From an uncultured Ruminococcus sp. (lineage in GTDB: Bacteria; Bacillota; Clostridia; Oscillospirales; Ruminococcaceae): a stretch of 11,191 nt of DNA. A program made the translations under genes and the position numbers. Shown in pieces: positions 6,341 through 11,191 of this stretch; within the stretch, counting starts at the first letter, position 1; every line of letters starts with the position of its first letter. The notes beneath the pieces were generated by a model, which was given only the letters and a program-made list of their open reading frames with translations, did no database searches and was not told the origin of the DNA. Location of the stretch: positions 1 to 11,191 of the forward strand of contig CAMBJF010000065.1 of NCBI GenBank assembly GCA_945867875.1, given 5' to 3'.

Positions 6341-7786
6341 TTACTCAAAGTTGGAGTAGTCGAGGTCAGGGAGCTGAGCAGCAACAGTATCAACGAATGC
6401 ATCAATAGTAGCATCAACGTCAGCATAGTTGCCCTGGCAGTAACCTGTAACAGCGTCGTTGAATGCCTGCTTGATTACAGAGTCATAAGGAGTGATACCG
6501 CCAGCCATATTGATGTTCTCAGCAACAACGTTAAGTGTCTCGAACTGGTTCTGTCCGCCGAGAACGCCTACGCCTGTGTAAGAACCGTTAGCAAGAACTG
6601 CTTCCATAGCCTTCTGGTTGGAAACGTACTCGCCCTTGGACTCAGAGTAAGCCTGAGCAGTTTCAGCGTTTGTAGTGAAGAAGGAGATGAATTCCTTAGC
6701 AAGCTCGGGGTTGTTGCATCTTGTAGCAACAGTTGCCCAAGTACCGCCCCAGTAGAAGGGCTGAGGTCCAACTACGACCTTCCACTTGCCGTATGTAGCG
6801 CCGCCTTCGCCGCCTGCAGCCTGAGTGAGGATAGAATCACCGAAGCCCCATGTGGATACGAAGTAACCCATTGTAGAATCGGTCTGACCAGCAGCATACC
6901 AGTCAGTGTTCCACTGAGCGAGATCCTTGATTACGTAGCCGTTATCATACATTGTCTTAGCGAGGTCAATGTACTTCTTGCACTCGTCATCGAGCTGAAG
7001 CTTGTTGTCTGCAACCCAAGGATTGGTTCTTGCAGCGGAGAATACCTGCCATACACCAGAGAGTGTGGAAGTAAGAGCAGTTTCGCCGTTGGAAGCGTCC
7101 TTAACCTTAGCAGCTGTATCCATGAACTTGTCCCAATCGGAAACGAGAGCCTGGAAATCATCAGGAGTTGTTACGCCGAGGTACTTCTCAGCGAGGTCAG
7201 CTCTGTAGCAGAATCCGCCTGCTGCAGCCTGCCAGGAAAGACCCTTCTGTACGCCGCTGGAAGACTTACCGATCTCAACGGTGTAGTCATAAAGGTCAGC
7301 GTAGTCAGCATCGGTGAAACCAATGTTGGAAAGGGGCTGTGTAGCGTTATCATCATTGATGTACTTGAGAGCCCAGTCAGCCTCAACGAACATAATATCA
7401 GCATCGTTGTTAGCGTCTGCGAGGTATGCATCGTAGTTCTCAGCAGCCTCACCACCGCCGCATCCGAAGCTCTTTACGTTGAACTCATCAGCAGTGTGAC
7501 CGGTCTTCTCGCAGAAAAGCTTGAGCATAGGATCGATATCGTCTGTGTTCCAGCAAAGAACAGTGAGCTTGTCAGCTGCTGCGGAATCGCCCTCAGCTGC
7601 TGCTGCCTCTGTTTCACCTTCAGCTGCTGCTTCAGTCTCGCCCTCAGCTGCTGCAGTGGTCTCGCCCTCAGCTGCAGGAGCCTGAGTATCTGTTGTTGTC
7701 TCAGTGCTGCCGCCGCAAGCTGCGAATACAGAACCTGCCATTACTACAGATGAGATCATAGCAATAGTCTTCTTTAAATTCTTCAT
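6341..7786 (-). CDS. Lipoprotein sugar-binding protein of a CUT1 ABC importer
   Basis: A 481-residue family 1 extracellular solute-binding protein, anchored outside the membrane by lipid on a cysteine. The signal peptide is residues 1-23, with basic NLKK, a hydrophobic core, and lipobox VFAAC ending at Cys24. Residues 25-72 are a low-complexity linker of Ala, Glu, Gly and Thr with repeated AAAEGET units. The binding domain starts near LTVLCWN (about 73-80), and many surface Trp and Tyr residues (WQAAAGGFCYR, YWGGTWA) suit stacking on sugar rings. The ATG at 7786 has AAGGAGG 8 nt upstream. It is first in the operon with two permeases and lies directly behind the LacI-type regulator gene. The ligand is probably a cello-oligosaccharide given the GH94 enzyme nearby; xylo- or manno-oligosaccharides cannot be excluded. 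Confidence 0.92.
   Translation of the reverse strand: MKNLKKTIAMISSVVMAGSVFAACGGSTETTTDTQAPAAEGETTAAAEGETEAAAEGETEAAAAEGDSAAADKLTVLCWNTDDIDPMLKLFCEKTGHTADEFNVKSFGCGGGEAAENYDAYLADANNDADIMFVEADWALKYINDDNATQPLSNIGFTDADYADLYDYTVEIGKSSSGVQKGLSWQAAAGGFCYRADLAEKYLGVTTPDDFQALVSDWDKFMDTAAKVKDASNGETALTSTLSGVWQVFSAARTNPWVADNKLQLDDECKKYIDLAKTMYDNGYVIKDLAQWNTDWYAAGQTDSTMGYFVSTWGFGDSILTQAAGGEGGATYGKWKVVVGPQPFYWGGTWATVATRCNNPELAKEFISFFTTNAETAQAYSESKGEYVSNQKAMEAVLANGSYTGVGVLGGQNQFETLNVVAENINMAGGITPYDSVIKQAFNDAVTGYCQGNYADVDATIDAFVDTVAAQLPDLDYSNFE
7571..7714 (-). repeat. Short tandem repeat coding the linker of the binding protein
   Basis: An imperfect unit of about 24 bp, coding AAAEGETE or close variants, is repeated about three to four times in frame. 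In the + orientation the recurring core is CGCCCTCAGCTGCTGC. The repeats code the flexible linker between the lipid anchor and the binding domain. Confidence 0.75.
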
Positions 7787-7808
7787 TTGATTTTCCTCCT
7801 TAAAAATA

Positions 7809-7860
7809 TATTATATTTTCTCTGTGGAAAATATAATAGCGTTTTAGGTTATCGGTTCAA
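7809..7860 (-). promoter_or_regulatory. Promoter and inverted repeat upstream of the binding protein gene
   Basis: On the - strand, TTGAAC (7860-7855) and TATTAT (7838-7833) form a promoter with a 16-bp spacer. The -35 overlaps the last codons of the regulator gene. A perfect 12-bp inverted repeat, TATTATATTTTC (7809-7820) with GAAAATATAATA (7827-7838) and a 6-nt spacer, has one arm on the -10 box and the other in the leader. Just upstream of the -10, AGCGTTTT (7838-7845) differs by one base from the AACGTTTT part of the site at the regulator promoter, and lies where a repressor would block transcription. Promoter strength looks moderate. Confidence 0.55.
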
Positions 7861-8865
7861 ATTTTTGACCGATGCTCCTTCAAGCAGACTTCCTTTGACC
7901 GACACAGGTGCCGAATCATTGGTTATCTCCTTGTTGATCAGTGCAATGAGTCTTTTCGCCGCCTCAGCCCCAAGTCTTTCAGTATCCTGTCGGATCGTTG
8001 TGAGCTTTGGCCTCAGGACCTGTGACAGCACGATACCATCGTAACCTGCAATGGAAATGTCCTCCGGAACAGACAGCCCCAGCTCCTCCAATGCGTTTAT
8101 CGCTCCGATTGCTGCAAAATCGTCCGGGAGGATAATGCACGTAGGTCTATCGCTGCAAGATAAGACCTGTTTTACGAGAAGTTCGGTACATTTGGTATCA
8201 TGGTAGCGTCCCTGCAAAAGGAACTCGCTCCTGATCTTTATATTCAGGCGAACCAGAGTTTCCTTGAAAGTCCTAAGTCTTATCGAGGTAACATCTGACG
8301 AGTCGCCGTAAATATACGCAATTTTTGTATGTCCCTTGCCTGCGATGTATTCCACAAGCTGTCTCATACCTGCTTCGTTGTCAGAGACAACGGAAAGATG
8401 ATTTTCGGAAATGTGGTCGATGCTTACCATAGGGATATTGCTCTTCATCAGCTCAACAGTTCCCTTGTCAACGAAATCGTCCACGCTCACGATAAGCACT
8501 CCGTCAACATTTCTGTACATACAGTGCTCATAGGGCGTCATTTTTCTTTCGCCGATATTGCCACTGATAAAGGTGATATCGTAGCCTGCGGACTCGACTT
8601 CTTTTTTGAAGCTGTCCAGGACAGAGGCGAAATAGTTCTGGGTGAGACCGCTGTTGGTCTGCTCCGAGAAAAGGACTCCGATGTTATATGTACGGTTTGT
8701 TTTGAGAGCACGTGCCTGAGAATTAGGGAAATACCCCATCTTTTTTGCTGTTTCCTGAACGGTCAGCTTTGTGGTTTCACTCACATCTTTGTGATCGTTG
8801 AGCGCCTTGCTGACTGTTGCAATGGAAACTCCGCAGGCTGCCGCAATATCTTTGATTGAAACCAT
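7849..8865 (-). CDS. LacI/GalR-family transcriptional regulator
   Basis: A 338-residue sugar-responsive DNA-binding protein. Residues 3-22 (SIKDIAAACGVSIATVSKAL) are the LacI helix-turn-helix, followed by the hinge helix PNSQARALKT (47-56) whose Leu54 is at the minor-groove intercalation position. Residues from about 60 form a periplasmic-binding-protein-like effector domain, with VSID (147-150), PDDFAAIGAINAL and SIAGYDG (271-277) in the usual sugar-pocket positions. The ATG at 8865 is preferred because GGAG lies 10 nt upstream; the frame stays open to a TTG at 8901 inside an inverted repeat. It precedes the binding-protein gene by 62 bp on the same strand, so it is most likely the local regulator of the importer. 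It is probably autoregulated through the AAACGTTT site at 8919-8926. The inducer is unknown; cellobiose is a guess from context. Confidence 0.93.
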   Translation of the reverse strand: MVSIKDIAAACGVSIATVSKALNDHKDVSETTKLTVQETAKKMGYFPNSQARALKTNRTYNIGVLFSEQTNSGLTQNYFASVLDSFKKEVESAGYDITFISGNIGERKMTPYEHCMYRNVDGVLIVSVDDFVDKGTVELMKSNIPMVSIDHISENHLSVVSDNEAGMRQLVEYIAGKGHTKIAYIYGDSSDVTSIRLRTFKETLVRLNIKIRSEFLLQGRYHDTKCTELLVKQVLSCSDRPTCIILPDDFAAIGAINALEELGLSVPEDISIAGYDGIVLSQVLRPKLTTIRQDTERLGAEAAKRLIALINKEITNDSAPVSVKGSLLEGASVKNLNR

Positions 8866-8891
8866 TATTAGGATACTCCAAATCTTAGTCG

Positions 8892-8944
8892 TTAATATCA
8901 ATGAAGTTCAAACTCTTTAAACGTTTTCGCTTCATTGATATTAA
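8892..8944. repeat. Perfect 15-bp inverted repeat bracketing an AAACGTTT operator-like site
   Basis: TTAATATCAATGAAG (8892-8906) and CTTCATTGATATTAA (8930-8944) are exact reverse complements separated by 23 bp. Inside the spacer, AAACGTTT (8919-8926) is a LacI-type operator core. The right arm touches the -10 box of the regulator promoter and covers the expected start site, while the operator core falls at about +10 to +17. This placement suits a roadblock by the regulator on its own promoter, or a second palindrome-binding factor. Binding is inferred. Confidence 0.7.
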
Positions 8945-8971
8945 TATACAACTGTTTAACGAAAAAGTCAA
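8943..8971 (-). promoter_or_regulatory. Sigma-A promoter of the LacI-family regulator gene
   Basis: On the - strand, TTGACT (8971-8966) and TATATT (8948-8943) are separated by 17 bp. The expected start is near 8936, giving a leader of about 70 nt. The rest of the 303-bp gap up to rqcP (8866-9168) is AT-rich. It holds no convincing gene, only a weaker AAAACGTTGG site at 9063-9072 and no clear terminator for rqcP. Confidence 0.8.
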
Positions 8972-9168
8972 TGGTTTTAGTCAATTACGAGTAAAAAATA
9001 GGCTTTTTGCACAATTGGCAATATATGATTTTCAGCATTTTAACATACAATTTTCACATTTTAAAACGTTGGTTTCAAATTTTATGTCAAATAATGCTGA
9101 AAAACTTTCGTAAGTTAGAATAATTATTATGCAGTTTAAAGTACAAATGCCTTAAACGGTTTCAAGTT

Positions 9169-9411
9169 TTACTCAACCACTCTGTAATTGTCGGAAGCGT
9201 TCTCTTTTGTGGCATATTCAGAGACATTCAGCACTTCAACTTTCAGAGATTTTGTGCCCATATTTATTTCTATTATATCGCCGACCTTTACATCATAAGA
9301 TGCTCTTGCGGGCTTGCCGTTTACGATGACCTTTTCAGCATCGCAGGCTTCATTTGCAACAGTTCTGCGCTTTATAAGCCTTGTTACCTTAAGATATTTG
9401 TCAAGTCTCAT
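9169..9411 (-). CDS. rqcP: RqcP, S4-domain ribosome quality-control factor
   Basis: An 80-residue protein made almost wholly of one S4 RNA-binding domain. The opening MRLDKYLKVTRLIKRRTVANEAC, then VIVNGKPARASYDVKVGDIIEI, is the standard RqcP/Hsp15-like pattern. In Bacillus subtilis this protein (formerly YabO) binds the stalled 50S subunit with peptidyl-tRNA and helps RqcH add alanine tails to stuck nascent chains. The ATG at 9411 has AAAGGAG 9 nt upstream. The setting beside hup and mazG matches the conserved clostridial/bacillar neighbourhood. Here it is cut off from hup by a terminator and a 161-bp inverted-repeat element. Its own promoter is not obvious; TATTAT/TATATT boxes lie at the inner end of that element. 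Confidence 0.93.
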   Translation of the reverse strand: MRLDKYLKVTRLIKRRTVANEACDAEKVIVNGKPARASYDVKVGDIIEINMGTKSLKVEVLNVSEYATKENASDNYRVVE

Positions 9412-9434
9412 AATTTTTCTCCTTTCCGAATATA

Positions 9435-9595
9435 ATACTAATCTTTAATCAACCTATAGACAAATTCAACAGCTATAACGCAGCCACTCGTCGTCAAGCT
9501 CCCTTGCCGGGCGCAAAGCCCGCCTGCGGTCGCTTTCCTAGATTGGTAGCGTTCTATCTGCCGTCTTTGTCTACAGAACGATTAAAGATTAGTAT
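9435..9595. mobile_element. 161-bp inverted-repeat element, MITE-like or structured RNA
   Basis: The ends ATACTAATCTTTAATC (9435-9450) and GATTAAAGATTAGTAT (9580-9595) are a perfect 16-bp inverted repeat. Pairing continues inward without gaps: 25 of the next 38 positions match, so the arms are about 54 bp each. They enclose a GC-rich core of about 53 bp with a CGGGC-GCAAA-GCCCG hairpin (9508-9522). There is no coding frame. A TA dinucleotide lies on both sides of a CTAATC...GATTAG end pair, as expected of non-autonomous IS630/mariner-type elements, but TA is common here. The core is much richer in GC than the flanks. It could instead be a conserved RNA structure: five of the 13 arm mismatches become G-U pairs on the - strand RNA, and only one on the + strand. 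Confidence 0.6.
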
Positions 9596-9629
9596 AAAAA
9601 CACGCCGCTGCGGATCACCCGAAGCGGCG
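9596..9629 (-). terminator. Intrinsic terminator of hup
   Basis: On the - strand a 7-bp stem CGCCGCT/AGCGGCG (9629-9623 with 9609-9603) is extended by an inner CGG/CCG pairing after one mismatch. It is followed by TG and five T (9600-9596). It lies 20 nt after the hup stop codon and directly abuts the inverted-repeat element. Confidence 0.85.
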
Positions 9630-9649
9630 CAATATGTTCTCTGACGAGA

Positions 9650-9928
9650 TTACTTAGCGTCAACAGCGTCCTTAAGAGCCTTACCAGCCTTAAAAGCAGG
9701 GGACTTTCTTGCAGGAACGATGATCTTTTCCTTAGTTCTGGGGTTGATAGCTTCCTTTTCCTTTTTGTCTCTTACCTCGAAAGTACCGAAGCCTGTGAGC
9801 TGAACCTTGTCACCCTCAACGAGAGCGTCTGTAACAGCTGCGATAACAGCATTAAGAGCCTTCTCGGAATCCTTCTTGGAAAGCTCGCTCTTTTCTGCGA
9901 TTTTAGTGATGAGATCTGCCTTTGTCAT
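9650..9928 (-). CDS. hup: HU-family histone-like DNA-binding protein
   Basis: A 92-residue nucleoid protein that binds and bends DNA as a homodimer. The full HU pattern is present: helical base MTKADLITKIAEKSELSKKD, the dimer core, GFGTFEVRDK (46-55), and the DNA-gripping arm with NPRT (62-65), whose Pro63 is the intercalating residue. The tail PARKSPAFKAGKALKDAV is also standard. The ATG at 9928 has ACGGAGG about 8 nt upstream. It lies 45 bp downstream of mazG on the same strand, with a GCGGC-AAGT-GCCGC hairpin (9957-9970) between them that lacks a T-run on this strand, so cotranscription with mazG is likely. HU is normally abundant, and the strong ribosome site agrees with this. Confidence 0.97.
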   Translation of the reverse strand: MTKADLITKIAEKSELSKKDSEKALNAVIAAVTDALVEGDKVQLTGFGTFEVRDKKEKEAINPRTKEKIIVPARKSPAFKAGKALKDAVDAK

Positions 9929-9973
9929 TTTTGATTACCTCCGTAAATTTTTTTCAGCGGCAAGTGCCGCAGA

Positions 9974-10756
9974 TCATTGTTTTTTCGCCTTCTGCCAGTA
10001 AGCGTCAAGCGTATTTATGTCAAGGGAACGCATATCCTTCCCTTCACAGCGTACAAGGTTTTCCGTCTTTTCAAATCTGTCGGTGAATTTGTCGGTGGCT
10101 CTTGTGAGAAGCTCCTCGGCATCATAGCCTTTGAGGCGGACTGCATTGACAGCCGCAAACAGCATATCTCCAAGCTCCTCGGCTTCATTTTCGGGAGTTT
10201 TTGCGGTTCTTACCTCTGCAATCTCGCTTTCAAGAGATTCAAGTGCAGCTTCCGCATCGGGGAAGTCAAGTCCCGCTCTCTGAGCACGCTTGCCTATCTT
10301 CTGGGCACGCATAAGTGCGGGGAGGGCTGTGCATACGCTCCGCAGTGTCTCGGTGTATGTCTCCTGACCCTTGGTCTGCTGCTTGATGTCGTTCCAGTTT
10401 TTGAGAACTTCGCCGCTGTCTGCAACGGTAACGTCTCCGAAAACGTGGGGGTGTCTGATGATAAGCTTTTGGCACACATCATTTACCGAGTCGGCAAATG
10501 CAAAATTGCCCTTTTCCTCTTCAATGCGTGCGTGGAAAACCACCTGTAAAAGAACGTCTCCCAGCTCTTCCTTCATAAGCTCGCTGTCGTCAAGGTCAAT
10601 TGCCTCGCAGACTTCGTAGACTTCTTCAAGAAAATCCTTGCGGATAGACTTATGATCCTGTTCCCTGTCCCATGGGCAGCCGTTTTCGGAACGGAGTATC
10701 TCCATTATCCTGAGCAGGTCGTTTATATCATATCTTTCCTTGAACTGAAAATCCAA
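9974..10756 (-). CDS. mazG: MazG nucleoside triphosphate pyrophosphohydrolase
   Basis: A 260-residue cytoplasmic enzyme that hydrolyses NTPs or dNTPs to monophosphate and pyrophosphate, cleaning up non-canonical nucleotides and affecting ppGpp-linked stress responses in other bacteria. Both MazG halves are visible. The N-terminal half has GCPWDREQ (26-33), EEVYE (44-48) and EELGD (63-67), giving the EExxE...ExxD metal site. The second half has ESEIAE (176-181) and EELGD (193-197). It is a stand-alone MazG, without the methylase domain fused to it in Bacillus YabN. The start is a TTG at 10756: no ATG, GTG or other TTG lies between it and the upstream in-frame stop, GGAAAG sits about 13 nt before it, and family members begin at the same point. 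Confidence in the exact start is moderate. Confidence 0.95.
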   Translation of the reverse strand: MDFQFKERYDINDLLRIMEILRSENGCPWDREQDHKSIRKDFLEEVYEVCEAIDLDDSELMKEELGDVLLQVVFHARIEEEKGNFAFADSVNDVCQKLIIRHPHVFGDVTVADSGEVLKNWNDIKQQTKGQETYTETLRSVCTALPALMRAQKIGKRAQRAGLDFPDAEAALESLESEIAEVRTAKTPENEAEELGDMLFAAVNAVRLKGYDAEELLTRATDKFTDRFEKTENLVRCEGKDMRSLDINTLDAYWQKAKKQ

Positions 10757-10836
10757 ATCAACATCTTCTTTCCGCTGTGGGAGATTTTCGGGTGCAGAAC
10801 CTTTGATTTAAAGCCCTGCAAAAGCCGTCATTTAAT

Positions 10837-10865
10837 ATATTAACCGATAAATCCAAATAATTCAA
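10837..10865 (-). promoter_or_regulatory. Promoter of the mazG-hup unit
   Basis: On the - strand, TTGAAT (10865-10860) and TAATAT (10842-10837) have a 17-bp spacer. Transcription should begin near 10830, about 75 nt before the mazG start. A short A/T-rich inverted repeat, AATTCAA (10859-10865) with TTGAATT (10874-10880), includes the -35 box. No terminator for the upstream flippase gene is evident, so readthrough is also possible. Confidence 0.65.
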
Positions 10866-10883
10866 GTGGGTTTTTGAATTTTT

Positions 10884-11191
10884 TTAAGAAATCAGCATTT
10901 TTAACGTACTTTTTGTGATTATACCCGTGAAATATGTACTTAATATGTAAATTATGCCGCCGAAAAGGCAGGCGGAAAGGGTGGAAACGACATTACTTCC
11001 ATAATTTGACAGCTTGTTGTAAACTAAAAATGCCCCCGCTCCGCAGAGCATTCCGCAGGAAAATATTTTCAAAAATACCTTTCCGAAGCCTTGGATATCA
11101 AAGTTCGCATATTTTTTCAGCATAACAAGGGAAGCAATGCATATGAAAATGTAGCACACAAGTGTGGATATTGCCGCACCGGTAACGCCGA
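10884..11191 (-). CDS. 3' part of a SpoVB/MurJ-like polysaccharide or lipid flippase gene
   Basis: Only the last 102 residues are inside the window; the frame is open through position 11191. The readable start GVTGAAISTLVCY, followed by hydrophobic segments IFICIASLVML, VFLKIFSCGMLCGAGAFLVY and LSACLFGGIIYILSTYF, fits the C-terminal membrane helices of the MATE/MVF superfamily, where 'G-x-x-G-A-A-x-x-T' in a late helix is common. Such proteins move lipid-linked glycans across the membrane, for example peptidoglycan precursors. The position directly upstream of mazG, hup and rqcP matches the bacillar and clostridial gene order in which a SpoVB-like gene (yabM) precedes mazG. The GTG at 11159 is internal and not the real start. 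The subgroup (SpoVB, MurJ or another) cannot be fixed from the tail alone. Confidence 0.78.
   Translation of the reverse strand, partial: GVTGAAISTLVCYIFICIASLVMLKKYANFDIQGFGKVFLKIFSCGMLCGAGAFLVYNKLSNYGSNVVSTLSACLFGGIIYILSTYFTGIITKSTLKMLIS

Noticed and set aside
8901..9113. 70-codon frame on the + strand in the gap upstream of the LacI-type gene
   Set aside because: It starts inside the 15-bp inverted repeat, has no ribosome site, and its Phe/Lys/Asn-rich product is what AT-rich DNA yields by chance.
9957..9970. GCGGC-AAGT-GCCGC hairpin between mazG and hup as a terminator
   Set aside because: On the transcribed - strand it is followed by TGAAAAAAATTT rather than a T-run, so it is unlikely to stop transcription; it may still affect processing.
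9977..10549. 190-codon frame on the + strand opposite mazG, and short - strand frames at 10266-10482
   Set aside because: They overlap a well-defined mazG gene with both metal-site motifs, and none has a ribosome site or a recognisable domain.
1..11191. CRISPR array, tRNA, rRNA, phage or defence genes
   Set aside because: No regularly spaced direct repeats, no cloverleaf-like sequence and no proteins of those families were found in either strand by reading.

Overview
The window looks like chromosomal DNA from a fibre-degrading gut or rumen Firmicute, most likely Ruminococcus or a close relative in the Oscillospiraceae. The evidence is a GH94 cello-oligosaccharide phosphorylase, a matching sugar ABC importer with a LacI-type regulator, AGGAGG ribosome sites and near-consensus sigma-A promoters with 17-bp spacers. 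Genes are richer in GC than the AT-rich gaps. The cluster flippase - mazG - hup - rqcP at the right end is a conserved housekeeping neighbourhood in clostridia.

Layout, left to right. A small XRE-type repressor (47-370, +) is followed by a 246-bp regulatory gap with three AACGTTT-type sites and a good promoter, then the GH94 phosphorylase (617-3016, +). Everything after that is on the minus strand. A bidirectional terminator (3035-3068) separates the phosphorylase from a convergent Sfp-type phosphopantetheinyl transferase (3067-3624). Upstream of that is a small SCP2-like protein gene (3674-4054) with a consensus promoter and its own terminator. Next comes a sugar-uptake group, transcribed in the order LacI regulator (7849-8865), lipoprotein binding protein (6341-7786), permease 1 (5198-6238), permease 2 (4304-5194), and closed by a strong terminator (4256-4290). 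The right end holds rqcP (9169-9411), a 161-bp inverted-repeat element (9435-9595), the hup terminator, hup (9650-9928), mazG (9974-10756) and the 3' end of a SpoVB/MurJ-like lipid flippase gene that runs off the window.

How the genes may work together (inference). The binding protein and two permeases would import a beta-glucan oligosaccharide, powered by an ATPase encoded elsewhere. The GH94 enzyme would split it with phosphate into glucose 1-phosphate and a shorter sugar. The LacI-family protein would control both: a shared AAACGTTT core lies upstream of the phosphorylase gene and just downstream of the lacI-type promoter, and a degenerate copy lies in the binding-protein promoter.

No CRISPR array, phage, toxin-antitoxin module, rRNA or tRNA was seen. 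The most unusual features are the inverted-repeat element between hup and rqcP, the perfect 15-bp inverted repeat that brackets the putative operator at the regulator promoter, and a phosphopantetheinyl transferase gene that starts directly behind a strong terminator.
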